A stretch of DNA of 23,060 nt from Geobacter sp. UBA6169 (GTDB taxonomy: Bacteria; Desulfobacterota; Desulfuromonadia; Geobacterales; Pseudopelobacteraceae), in contig DIUB01000084.1 of assembly GCA_002422265.1 (NCBI GenBank), forward strand, positions 1 to 23,060, read 5' to 3'. The notes under the pieces were generated by a model, which worked only from the letters and a program-made list of their open reading frames with translations, did not search any database and was not told where the DNA came from. Shown here piece after piece: positions 12,351 through 19,386 of the stretch (its first letter is position 1; every line of letters starts with the position of its first letter). A program made the translations under genes and the position numbers.

Positions 12351-14516
12351 ATGCAAGATAACAAAATTGAAATCAAAATATCAGCAAAAGACCAGGCCAG
12401 CGGATCGTTTGACGCTATTCAGCGTAAAATGACCGAGATGAACAGTCAGGTTGAGCGCACCAGCCGTAAGTTTACGGAGATGAAAAGTGCCATCACCGGT
12501 CTGGCCGGTGCGGTATCTTTGACTGGTGTTGCGATGCTTACCAAGGACCTGATGCAGGCAGGTCTGCAGCTGGAAAAGCTGAACAAGCTTTTTAACGCTG
12601 CTGCAGGATCAGCCAGTCAGGGTGGTCGTGAGCTGGAGTATGTGCAGCAGCTCTCTTACAAAATGGGCCTGTCGTTTGTTGATGCTGCAGAAAGCTACGG
12701 CAAGTTTACGGCTGCCATGCGCGGCACCAGCATGGAGGGTGAGCAGGGCCGCAAGGTATTTGAAGCGGTATCAGGTGCGACTACGGCCCTGGGCCTGTCT
12801 GCAGCTGAAACCTCCGGCGTGTTCAACGCCCTGCAGCAGATGATCAGTAAGGGCAAAGTGCAGGCCGAGGAATTGCGTGGACAGCTGGGCGAGCGTTTGC
12901 CAGGCGCGTTCAAGATGGCTGCCGATGCTATGGGGGTATCGACTGCCGAGCTGGATAAAATGCTGCAAAAGGGCGAGGTGGTGGCAGCCGACCTGCTGCC
13001 GAGGCTGGCAGAACAACTGAATAAAACCTATGGGGTTGCTGCAGCTGCAGGGGCTAAATCGGCACAGGCTGAATTGATGCGTTTTAATAATACCGTCTTT
13101 GATGCAAAAACCGCTATTGGTGCGGCTCTAATGCCGGCAATGACAGATGGTTTACGGTCAATGCGGTCTATTATTGAAAATGGCATTGCTCCAATGGTTT
13201 CAGGGTTGATTTCTGTCGAAGCAGAAGTAGTCAGGCTGGCAATGTTGCTTGATAAGCTTGGCGGCACCATGACCACGGTAAATCATGTTTTGTGGAAATT
13301 TGGCGAACTTTCTACAAGATTTGCAACTATTGGTCAATTTGGTGAGTTTTTTAAAAAACAGGCCGAATATTCACAACAGCTGAATGAGCAATACAGGCAG
13401 AGGTATGAAGAAAACAGTAAAAGGCTTGAAGAGCTTGCCTCGCTTGAGCAGAGAATACTTAACAGTGTTATTTCGACAAATTCAGAACTTAAAAATCAAT
13501 CATCGCTTGCAACTTCAGTTGGTAACGTTTTGGCTATGTCATCAAATACGGCAGCAGAAGCGTATGAAAGAGAGAGGCAAGCAGCAGAAAAACTAAGAGA
13601 AGAACTTGAGCGACTTAAAAAGACTAAAGGGCTCGAATCTGGAGCAGAGGACGCCTCCACATCTTTTACAGCTTCTGTTTTTGGTATGGCTAGTGGCGGC
13701 AGTCTGCTTCAGATACCGGCAGACAAATATGCTGCAGCAAAACAGCTTGGCAGCTACAGCCTGACAAATCCACATGAAGGGCGTTTAAATTCAGGCCGCT
13801 TTAGTATCATGGGCGGCGGCGTAGGGCAAATGCCAGGCAGCAACTATGACCCCGAAAAAATGCAAAAAGAAATACAGACTGCTGAAGATCAAAAAAAGAT
13901 GTTGTTGGACATAGAGGAGAGATTTAACGAGCAAATGTTGGCGAGCAAGATGGGGCTTGCAGAGCAATCATTGGGGATAATGAGGCAGGCATTCGCTGAT
14001 AACATGGGGGTTTCTCTTGCGTTGATGGTGGTTGAAAAAAGCATGGCAGTGGCAAGGATTATTCAGCAAGCAGAGGTGGCTAAAATGGCCGCAACTGCAG
14101 CTGCAGCCTCGCTTGGCCCTTTCGGTATCGGTTTGGCTGCTAGCCAGCATGCACAGATTGAAGCTATGAAATATATGTCAATCGGTGTAATTGCGGCCTC
14201 CGCTGTTATGGAAGGTGTCTCTATTGGCGGCAAGCGCGAGTTCGGCGGCCCGGTGGTTGCCGGTCAGTCCTACCTGGTGGGCGAAAAGCGGGCCGAGATA
14301 TTCACCCCCAACCAATCCGGCTGGATCACTCCCCGAGCTGATATCGGCGGCGGTGGAATCACACAGAACATTAACATTGATGCCAGGGGCGCAGATGCTG
14401 GCGTACTGGCACGGATTGAAGTCGCTATGGTCAAGGCACGGGAACAGGCCAAGGCCGACATTATGCAGTCACTTAACCGGGGCGGTGCCTATTCCCGAGC
14501 CGTAGGGAGAGCGTAA
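12351..14516 (+). CDS. Phage tail tape-measure protein
   Basis: 721-aa tape measure with the conserved N-terminal domain (about 70-225: K-G-K-V-Q-A-E-E-L-R-G-Q-L-G-E-R-L-P-G-A-F). A helical, Glu/Lys-rich centre follows (340-425), then a hydrophobic stretch about 550-630, and the typical end G-E-K-R-A-E-I-F-T-P and I-N-I-D-A-R-G. By the usual relation (about 0.15 nm per residue) it would set a tail near 100 nm. AAAGGA precedes the ATG. No tail tube, sheath or tail-assembly chaperone genes lie upstream as in phages. DNA from about 13080 to 14050 is visibly richer in A/T and uses different codons from both ends of the gene, which suggests a recombined centre. Confidence 0.9.
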   Translation: MQDNKIEIKISAKDQASGSFDAIQRKMTEMNSQVERTSRKFTEMKSAITGLAGAVSLTGVAMLTKDLMQAGLQLEKLNKLFNAAAGSASQGGRELEYVQQLSYKMGLSFVDAAESYGKFTAAMRGTSMEGEQGRKVFEAVSGATTALGLSAAETSGVFNALQQMISKGKVQAEELRGQLGERLPGAFKMAADAMGVSTAELDKMLQKGEVVAADLLPRLAEQLNKTYGVAAAAGAKSAQAELMRFNNTVFDAKTAIGAALMPAMTDGLRSMRSIIENGIAPMVSGLISVEAEVVRLAMLLDKLGGTMTTVNHVLWKFGELSTRFATIGQFGEFFKKQAEYSQQLNEQYRQRYEENSKRLEELASLEQRILNSVISTNSELKNQSSLATSVGNVLAMSSNTAAEAYERERQAAEKLREELERLKKTKGLESGAEDASTSFTASVFGMASGGSLLQIPADKYAAAKQLGSYSLTNPHEGRLNSGRFSIMGGGVGQMPGSNYDPEKMQKEIQTAEDQKKMLLDIEERFNEQMLASKMGLAEQSLGIMRQAFADNMGVSLALMVVEKSMAVARIIQQAEVAKMAATAAAASLGPFGIGLAASQHAQIEAMKYMSIGVIAASAVMEGVSIGGKREFGGPVVAGQSYLVGEKRAEIFTPNQSGWITPRADIGGGGITQNINIDARGADAGVLARIEVAMVKAREQAKADIMQSLNRGGAYSRAVGRA

Positions 14517-14563
14517 AAGGAATGTGCTGTGATTGCGAGCACGTATATCAAGGAGGTGATCTA

Positions 14564-14854
14564 ATGAACCAGTGCGGCCTGATTGAAGATGATGCCCACC
14601 TGTACCGTCTGCTGAAAAGGATTAAGGAGGCAGTGAAACGGGCGCGGCCCAATGTAGAGATGGAAGAGTTTTATATCATGAGGCAGCTGCCACCGGCCCC
14701 CGGCTCTCCTCGTATGCAACTTATCAGGGGGTTGATGCCCACCGGTTTCAACTTCTACGAAACCCGGCAGGATGGAATCATCCGGCGGCATAAATCCCGT
14801 ACCAAGAAAAAGCGCAAGATCAGAAAGACATTGAACAGCCATGCTGCAGGCTGA
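14564..14854 (+). CDS. Hypothetical basic protein, 96 aa
   Basis: 96-aa protein. The start at 14564 is set by a near-complete anti-Shine-Dalgarno match (AAGGAGGTGAT, 14550-14560). An upstream in-frame ATG at 14522 abuts its only ribosome site. The C-terminal 20 residues are dense in Lys/Arg (R-R-H-K-S-R-T-K-K-K-R-K-I-R-K), so nucleic-acid binding is likely. It sits right after the tape measure, where phages carry small tail genes, but shows no known tail domain. Confidence 0.7.
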   Translation: MNQCGLIEDDAHLYRLLKRIKEAVKRARPNVEMEEFYIMRQLPPAPGSPRMQLIRGLMPTGFNFYETRQDGIIRRHKSRTKKKRKIRKTLNSHAAG

Positions 14855-14880
14855 TTCAGACAAAGAAAGGAACCGGAAAA

Positions 14881-15159
14881 ATGGAAAACTTAACAGAGAT
14901 GAATGCTGATGTTCGCGTGGTTATCGAATCCGGAGGTGTTACACAAACCGGTGATGATGATTCCGGCGTGTTTACCGTACACATCCGCACCCGGATTGAT
15001 TTCAACAGTCCTGACCTGTCTCAGATGATTGAGCGATTATCGGCCCTTGATCCTGATGCGGTTGGTGTGCATATCAGCACTGCCATTGCTGCCGGCCTGA
15101 CAGAGTTGATTGGCCCTGATATAGCGGATGGAGGTGAGTGCTATGTTCAAGATCATTGA
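14881..15159 (+). CDS. Hypothetical protein, 92 aa
   Basis: 92-aa acidic protein with alternating strand pattern at 10-40 (V-R-V-V-I-E-S-G-G, V-F-T-V-H-I-R-T-R-I-D-F) and helices after 45. AAAGGA lies 10 bases before the ATG. Its last 17 bases overlap the next gene, so the two are probably coupled. No family is recognised; by position it belongs to the virion-type group after the tape measure. Confidence 0.7.
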   Translation: MENLTEMNADVRVVIESGGVTQTGDDDSGVFTVHIRTRIDFNSPDLSQMIERLSALDPDAVGVHISTAIAAGLTELIGPDIADGGECYVQDH

Positions 15160-15781
15160 GGCGGGCCTTAAAGAGGTTGTAAGAGCGCTGGAGCGAGCAG
15201 AGAAAGAAATACAGTTTGCCACTGCAAAGGCCCTTACCAAGTCGGCCCAGGATATTCAGACTGCTGTCATAGCAAAACTGCCTGAACAGTTCACCTTGCG
15301 TACTGGCTGGTATAAGCCAAATACCCCTTTCGGCTTCAAGATCAAGATGGCAACGAAACAAGACCTTGAGGCAGCTGTGTACACCAAAGCCCCGTGGATG
15401 CTGCTGCATGAAGAGGGCGGCACAAAGCGTTCGGCCCAGGGCAAGCGCCTTGCCATACCCTTTAACTATAGACAAGGATCAGTTCCAGGTGTGGCGTTTG
15501 GTGTACGGCGTACCAAGCGCGATCTGGTGGCTAATAGCCAGAAGCCCCGCAACCTGAAAAAAGCCTTCGTGATGCAAGGCCAGCACGGTGATCTGTTGGC
15601 AACCTATACTGGCAGGGGTAAGAACAGGGTGCTGCAGATTCTGTACGCACTTGAGCAGCAAGCCAAGATTAAGAAACGTCTCGGCTTTAAAGAGACGGCC
15701 CGTAAGGTGTTCCGTGAAGTGTGGCGTAAGAACTTTGATGATGCACTTGATTATGCTTTGAGAACATCCCGGCTCAAGTAG
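15143..15781 (+). CDS. Probable phage minor tail/structural protein
   Basis: 212-aa basic protein. I chose the ATG at 15143 because GGAGGTGAG lies eight bases upstream; an earlier ATG (15128) lacks a site. It begins with a helix (E-V-V-R-A-L-E-R-A-E-K-E-I-Q-F-A-T-A-K-A-L) and continues with strand-rich P-W-M-L-L-H-E-E-G-G-T-K-R and L-A-I-P-F. This pattern is shared by HK97 gp10-like and minor-tail-Z-like proteins, where a helix precedes an L-H-E/E-x-G-G turn. The C-terminal 40 residues are again helical and very basic. Last gene of the tape-measure cluster. The structural role is an inference from pattern and context. Confidence 0.7.
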   Translation: MFKIIEAGLKEVVRALERAEKEIQFATAKALTKSAQDIQTAVIAKLPEQFTLRTGWYKPNTPFGFKIKMATKQDLEAAVYTKAPWMLLHEEGGTKRSAQGKRLAIPFNYRQGSVPGVAFGVRRTKRDLVANSQKPRNLKKAFVMQGQHGDLLATYTGRGKNRVLQILYALEQQAKIKKRLGFKETARKVFREVWRKNFDDALDYALRTSRLK

Positions 15782-15873
15782 CGGCCCCTCCCCCCAGTAG
15801 TGGAGCAGGTGCAACAGTGGGCCCTGAATAAATAAATCAGCAATAATGAAATGTTAGGTTCTTTTAGAGGAAA

Positions 15874-15905
15874 ACCCCTCGGGGGTTCGCGAGACCCCGA
15901 GGGGT
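15874..15905. terminator. GC-rich hairpin after virion-type genes
   Basis: ACCCCTCGGGG (15874-15884) and CCCCGAGGGGT (15895-15905) form an 11-bp perfect stem around GTTCGCGAGA. Plus-strand Ts are missing, while TTTT follows on minus, so it is a firmer terminator for minus transcripts. On plus it may stabilise the mRNA end. The gap from 15782 to 15984 holds nothing else clear. Confidence 0.5.
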
Positions 15906-15984
15906 GAGTCCATTCGGAATTTTGCTGTCCGGTGAAAGAATGAAAATACAGACCGATATTATACCCCTGAAAGGATCAACAACT

Positions 15985-16404
15985 ATGAGCAGACTACCCA
16001 CCGAGTTGGTTGTTAACGGTGTAACCTTTCAGCTGCAAATATCCCTGGCTGACCGGTTCGTAAACTGGCTTGACCCGATCAAGGGACAAGAACGAATGAT
16101 GGCCCGGGCGCGTATGGCGGTGACGTGCCTGCAGCAGGGTGCAGCCGAGCAGAGCATTCGCCCTGTTACCGACATCTTTGTCAAGCGCCGGCAGAAGTTC
16201 AAGGGATCCACAAACGGCGCTCTTGGCAGTGAGACGGAGCAACCGGCCGTGCAGACCGATCAACCGAAAGCAGCACCCCCGATCAGCAGGCAGACCGAAG
16301 CCCGTAGAGACTATGAGCAGCAGCCGCAACCATTGCCGGACCTGAGCGACATCAAACCCTATCAGTTCCCTCCACCAGGTGTAGAAATCTGTCGTCATTG
16401 CTGA
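15985..16404 (+). CDS. Hypothetical protein, 139 aa, Pro/Gln-rich tail
   Basis: 139-aa protein. The start at 15985 has GAAAGGA nine bases upstream; in-frame starts at 15904 (inside the hairpin) and 15940 are less convincing. Residues 1-60 are an ordered, mixed domain (L-V-V-N-G-V-T-F-Q-L-Q-I-S). From about 75 the chain is low-complexity (A-P-P-I-S-R-Q, Q-Q-P-Q-P-L-P-D), and it ends in C-R-H-C, a possible metal-binding pair. Last gene before the non-coding origin-like region. No family recognised. Confidence 0.65.
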   Translation: MSRLPTELVVNGVTFQLQISLADRFVNWLDPIKGQERMMARARMAVTCLQQGAAEQSIRPVTDIFVKRRQKFKGSTNGALGSETEQPAVQTDQPKAAPPISRQTEARRDYEQQPQPLPDLSDIKPYQFPPPGVEICRHC

Positions 16405-16438
16405 CCGGTTCCACCCCCCCCACCACCAGCACCTGATG

Positions 16439-16522
16439 CCCCCATGCACCGGGTGCCCCTCCTTTCTCTCGGCAGCACCGACCACTGACCTGGCGGCATG
16501 GTTTCGTGGTGATCCTGCAGGC
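16439..16522 (+). repeat. Long direct repeat, copy 1
   Basis: 84 bp, including CCCCCATGCACC at the start and a 52-bp 3' part (16471-16522) that matches 17043-17094 at 46 of 52 positions. It lies just after the last gene and just before the phased iterons. Confidence 0.75.
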
Positions 16523-16544
16523 ACTTTTCCCCGCTTCAAAACAC

Positions 16545-16640
16545 CTTGCAACAGCTTGCAACCACCTTGCCACTACCTTGCAAATTAAAACACTGCAATA
16601 ATTACAACGGCTTGACTACAAAAAGTTGCAAGGTTGCAAG
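16545..16640. repeat. CTTGCAAC iterons
   Basis: CTTGCAAC starts at 16545 and 16555, with close variants at 16566 (CTTGCCAC) and 16577 (CTTGCAAA): four copies phased 10-11 bp apart, one helical turn. Two inverted copies GTTGCAAG follow at 16625 and 16633. The phasing fits a protein that binds one face of the helix. Possible replication initiator sites. Confidence 0.7.
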
Positions 16641-16746
16641 GTTTTACCTTTTATTCAGAAGAAAAAAAAGGGGTAGAGAGTAGAAAACAGGCAGCAAGGG
16701 GAGCTGGTGGAGTGCTGCAGGTAAAAAAAGCAAAAAATATAGAAAC

Positions 16747-16832
16747 CTTGCAACTCGGCAAAGGAAAATCAGCGTAACCTTTTGATATAAAAAAGAAATA
16801 CTGAGTTGCAAGCTTTTTGCAGACCTTGCAAC
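16747..16832. repeat. Second group of CTTGCAAC motifs
   Basis: Exact CTTGCAAC occurs at 16747 and 16825 and the inverse GTTGCAAG at 16805. Another inverse copy lies at 17097, just past the second long direct repeat. They flank A/T-rich sequence and appear to be the same binding motif as the array at 16545. Confidence 0.55.
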
Positions 16833-16988
16833 TTTTGGAATTTTTTTCTGAAATAGGCGGTTGTGCAAAAGACTGTATGAAGAGCAAAAAAAGTGATCTC
16901 TTAGGGCTTTGCTTGCATGCAACTGTTGTAAGGAAAACGGAAGCTATACCGCATATCAGCACACAAAACAGAAAACAGCCTTGCAGCA

Positions 16989-17094
16989 CCCCCATGCGCG
17001 CGGGTGCCCCTTACCCTTCTGGATTTCAAATCCGAGTGGTCTGGCAGCACCAACCCCTGACCTGGTGGCATGATGCCGTGGTGATCCTGCAGGC
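16989..17094 (+). repeat. Long direct repeat, copy 2
   Basis: 106 bp. It begins CCCCCATGCGCGCGGGTGCC, contains an extra stretch with the small palindrome GGATTTCAAATCC, and ends with the same 52-bp block as copy 1. The two copies bracket most of the iterons. Unlike copy 1, this one is followed at once by GTTGCAAG. Confidence 0.75.
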
Positions 17095-17181
17095 TGGTTG
17101 CAAGGTGCCCTGATTCTCGCTCAAAAGGTAATTACTGGGGGGAGGGTGATTTCTACCAGAAAACGGCTGAAAGTTACGAGT

Positions 17182-17203
17182 GTAACCTATAGCGTAACCT
17201 ATA
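17182..17203. promoter_or_regulatory. Right arm-type sites
   Basis: GTAACCTATA occurs twice (17182-17191 and 17194-17203) with a 12-bp period, 49-70 bp inside attR. Related copies lie inside attL (134-187). Probably integrase or Xis arm sites. Confidence 0.5.
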
Positions 17204-17241
17204 TTTTTATGCTTATATTTTATTTAATTATATTAAATGCT

Positions 17242-17424
17242 TTACACGTTTATATCATGGGCATACATCATGGCCAGCCTGGCGCGGTTCTCCAGGCACT
17301 GGGGGCAGAGCTGACCGGCATCCTGCCAGACCTCTTCCGATAGCCATGCCCCGGCCTCAAGAAAGACTGAATCAGGTGCAACCGTTTCATCAAAGGTTGC
17401 GCCGCAGACACTGCACGTTTTCAT
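17242..17424 (-). CDS. CxxC zinc-ribbon protein, 3' end replaced by the element
   Basis: 60-aa protein in its present form, with two Cys pairs (C4-x2-C7 and C40-x2-C43), a typical small zinc-ribbon. The start overlaps the radical SAM stop as ATGA, so it is coupled to that gene and may assist it. The element integrated inside its last codons. The present end is Y-A-H-D-I-N-V-stop with the stop supplied by element DNA, while the original end (reading N-Q and on) lies beyond position 1. How many residues were lost cannot be seen. The zinc fingers are untouched, so function may persist. Confidence 0.75.
   Translation of the reverse strand: MKTCSVCGATFDETVAPDSVFLEAGAWLSEEVWQDAGQLCPQCLENRARLAMMYAHDINV
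17248..17268. repeat. attR core
   Basis: Exact copy of ATATCATGGGCATACAT (17252-17268), with extension to 17248 broken by one mismatch relative to attL. It encodes, on minus, the closing M-Y-A-H-D-I of the zinc-ribbon gene. The element side adds N-V-stop, whereas the native continuation at attL reads N-Q and goes on. Confidence 0.9.
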
Positions 17425-19052
17425 ACTGACACTCCAATCACCTGCATGGCCTTGCGGTATTCAGCCGCAAGGTCAGCATGGTCAACTGACTGCACCACGG
17501 CCCAGGGAAGCGGGTGGTCAAGGGACAGCGTCATGGTGGTCAGACGCTCAACATCCACCCCACAGACCTTTGCTGCCTTACGCAACACCAGCCCCTTTGA
17601 CAGCTCCAGCACCAGCGGCGTCAACTCACGCCCGCCTCGCGACAGCAGGGCCTGCAAAACCGCCCCCTGCAGTTCCTCCACCTTCAGCCGCACGTTGGCC
17701 AGCGGTCGCACCCGTTTTTCCAGCAGTGCCACCTTGCGTTTCAGCTCAGGCAGGGGGCACATGCCGGCCCACTGCAGCGGCGTGCCCGGCTTGGGGATAA
17801 ACGGGTTTACCGACAGCGTGATCTCACCCAGCCGTTTGTGAGCCCGGGCCTGCTCCACCACCCGCTCGCGCACGGCAGCAACCAGCTGCACCAGCTCATC
17901 AAGATCGTCATCCGTCTCACCGGGCAGGCCGATGATGAAGTAGAGCCGCAGGTTAAGGATGCCGGCCCGGGCCACTGCCTCCGCTGCTGACAGGATCTGC
18001 GCTGCGGTCAGGTTCTTGCGCACCATGTCACGCATCCGCTGCGAGCCCCCCTCCGGCGCCAGCGAAACCGTCTTGTGGCCTGCCGTGGCCAGCAGCTCCA
18101 GCAGGCCCGGCGTCAGCCGGTCAACCCGCAATGATGACAGCGAAGGCGAGCCCCCCTGCTCAACAATGAAACGGCAGAGTTCCTCGATATGCCGATAGTC
18201 GGACACGGCCGCCCCCACCAGGCCGATGGTACGACGATGATTAAGCCCGGCCTTGCAGATCCCCTCCAGCACTGCAAGGGGCTGTTGACGGAACGGCTGC
18301 CAGACAAAACCGGCAGCGCAGAACCGGCAACCACGCGGACAGCCGCGACTGACCTCCACCAGAAACATGGTACTGAACTCGGTCTCCTCGGTCAGCACCT
18401 GCGAACAGGAGGGGGGGGCGTCAGCAAGGGCACAGACCCGGCTGATCGGCTGCCGATGCGGCAGGGAGGGCAGATACCAGCCAGGCAGCTGAGCCACCTT
18501 TTGCAGCAGCTCGTCACGACAGCTGCCCAGCTGTTCCTTCAGAAAGCTGCACAGCTGGGGCACCAGGGTCTCCCCTTCACCAATGGCCAGCAGATCAAAG
18601 AATAGTGCTGCCGGTTCAGGGTTGATGAAACAGGCTGCCCCGCCGGCCAGCACCAGCGGGTCAGACGATTGCCGGTCTGCAGCACAGACCGGAACCCGGC
18701 CCAACTGCAGGATGACGGGAATGTTGATGAAGTCAGGTTCAAAGGAGATGGAAAAGGCCAGCAGGTCAAAGTCGTTCAGGGAACGCCCGCTCTCCAGGGA
18801 GACCAGCGTCTCGCCCGACTTGCGGTAGGCTTCAAGCTCCTCGCGGTCCGGTAGAAACGACCGCTCGCAGACCACATCCGGTTGATCATTGAACAACCGG
18901 TAGACCGTCTGGAACCCCAGGCTGCTCATGGCGGTTTCATAGCGGTTTGGATAGATCAGACAGACCGACAACGCCCCACCGCGACAGGCTGGAATAGCCC
19001 CGGTCTCTGCAGCACGCCTGCGGCGCAGTATCTGCTCAATCTGCCAGTTCAC
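17421..19052 (-). CDS. B12-binding-type radical SAM protein
   Basis: 543-aa iron-sulfur enzyme. Residues about 25-210 form a B12-binding-like Rossmann domain (L-I-Y-P-N-R-Y-E-T-A-M-S-S-L-G-F; G-G-A-A-C-F-I-N-P-E-P). The radical SAM core follows, with the CxxxCxxC cluster site Cys238, Cys242, Cys245 in R-G-C-P-R-G-C-R-F-C. Further features are the S-L-R-V-D-R-L and E-G-G-S-Q-R-M-R motifs and a C-terminal region with I-P-K-P-G-T-P-L-Q-W. It resembles the uncharacterised radical SAM family often found fused to or beside a DUF2344 tRNA-modification-type domain (TIGR03960-like); the substrate is unknown. The start is GTG at 19052, with only AGGG close by, a weak site. It lacks the fused C-terminal domain, as in many family members. 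Confidence 0.8.
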   Translation of the reverse strand: MNWQIEQILRRRRAAETGAIPACRGGALSVCLIYPNRYETAMSSLGFQTVYRLFNDQPDVVCERSFLPDREELEAYRKSGETLVSLESGRSLNDFDLLAFSISFEPDFINIPVILQLGRVPVCAADRQSSDPLVLAGGAACFINPEPAALFFDLLAIGEGETLVPQLCSFLKEQLGSCRDELLQKVAQLPGWYLPSLPHRQPISRVCALADAPPSCSQVLTEETEFSTMFLVEVSRGCPRGCRFCAAGFVWQPFRQQPLAVLEGICKAGLNHRRTIGLVGAAVSDYRHIEELCRFIVEQGGSPSLSSLRVDRLTPGLLELLATAGHKTVSLAPEGGSQRMRDMVRKNLTAAQILSAAEAVARAGILNLRLYFIIGLPGETDDDLDELVQLVAAVRERVVEQARAHKRLGEITLSVNPFIPKPGTPLQWAGMCPLPELKRKVALLEKRVRPLANVRLKVEELQGAVLQALLSRGGRELTPLVLELSKGLVLRKAAKVCGVDVERLTTMTLSLDHPLPWAVVQSVDHADLAAEYRKAMQVIGVSV

Positions 19053-19064
19053 CCTAAAAAATCA

Positions 19065-19202
19065 GTTTCACGCGGAGGCACGGAGACGCGAAGAGTACTG
19101 TCATGTAGTTATGGTATGCCATTGTTTCACCTGGAGGTTTGATCACGTATTTCAGGTAACGGCTCGATTTTCTCCGCGAGCTTCGCGGCTCCGCGTGAGT
19201 AA
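19065..19202 (-). repeat. 138-bp dispersed repeat, copy 1
   Basis: GC-rich element with imperfect inverted ends (CACGCGGAG at one end, its complement at the other). It is similar along its full length to 21419-21555 in opposite orientation, including the inner GTTACCTG and TACTCTTCGCGTCTCCG segments. It lies between the hcp terminator and the radical SAM start. Looks like a REP/MITE-type host repeat, with no coding capacity. Confidence 0.75.
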
Positions 19203-19258
19203 TTGCCGTTGTAAGGTTCATAGTCACTCTTCTGCCATGATCCGGCACAACGGCACAA

Positions 19259-19293
19259 CAAAAAACAGGCAGCCCATAGAATGGGCTGCCTGT
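19259..19293 (-). terminator. hcp terminator
   Basis: On minus, ACAGGCAGCCCAT pairs with ATGGGCTGCCTGT (19265-19293, 13-bp perfect stem, 3-nt loop) and six Ts follow. It is a clear rho-independent terminator 94 bp after the hcp stop. Confidence 0.9.
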
Positions 19294-19386
19294 TGTGAGC
19301 AAACGTGTGCAGTTTGATCTGCACCATCCTGGCCCCCTCCCCGGCCCTCCCCCTCCAGCGGAAGGAGGTCGGGAGGGGGTACTTTT

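Larger units (their letters stand above)
16405..17241. other. Gene-free origin-like region
   Basis: 835 bp without a believable gene on either strand; the open frames present run through A/T-rich repeats and lack ribosome sites. It holds two diverged direct repeats at its edges (16439-16522 and 16989-17094), clusters of CTTGCAAC/GTTGCAAG between and beside them, A/T-rich tracts (about 16585-16900) and, nearest attR, GTAACCTATA twice. Iterons plus an A/T-rich segment between long repeats recall the origin and cis-required regions of P4-like satellites. Confidence 0.6.
9..17268. mobile_element. Integrated phage-satellite-like element
   Basis: The element is bounded by 17-bp perfect direct repeats (9-25 and 17252-17268). 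A P4-type integrase gene lies just inside the left end and repeated arm-like motifs lie near both ends. It carries integration, repression, replication and a few virion-type genes, plus a HicA-HicB-SecB-like cassette, but no recognisable terminase, portal, prohead protease, baseplate, lysis or conjugation gene. The left part is read on minus (immunity and toxin-antitoxin) and the rest on plus. The gene content suggests a satellite that depends on a helper phage. A prophage that lost its packaging and tail modules is the alternative. The boundaries are directly seen; the satellite reading is inference. Confidence 0.85.

Noticed and set aside
15874..15905. Firm plus-strand terminator
   Set aside because: Stem is perfect but no T-run follows on plus; listed only as a hairpin that fits termination better on minus.
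15904..15984. Earlier starts (15904 GTG, 15940 ATG) for the 139-aa protein
   Set aside because: The first lies in the hairpin stem; the second has only a weak site. The ATG at 15985 has GAAAGGA well placed.
16644..16995. Long minus-strand open frames (92 and 114 codons) in the gene-free region
   Set aside because: They run through A/T-rich tracts and iterons, are dominated by Phe/Ser/Lys low complexity, and have no ribosome site. Two frames overlap in the same DNA.
16817..17113. Plus-strand open frame of 98 codons
   Set aside because: Crosses the direct repeat and has no ribosome site or protein-like pattern.
16405..17241. CRISPR array
   Set aside because: Repeats of 8 bp with irregular spacing and mixed orientation do not fit the repeat-spacer pattern, and no cas genes are present.
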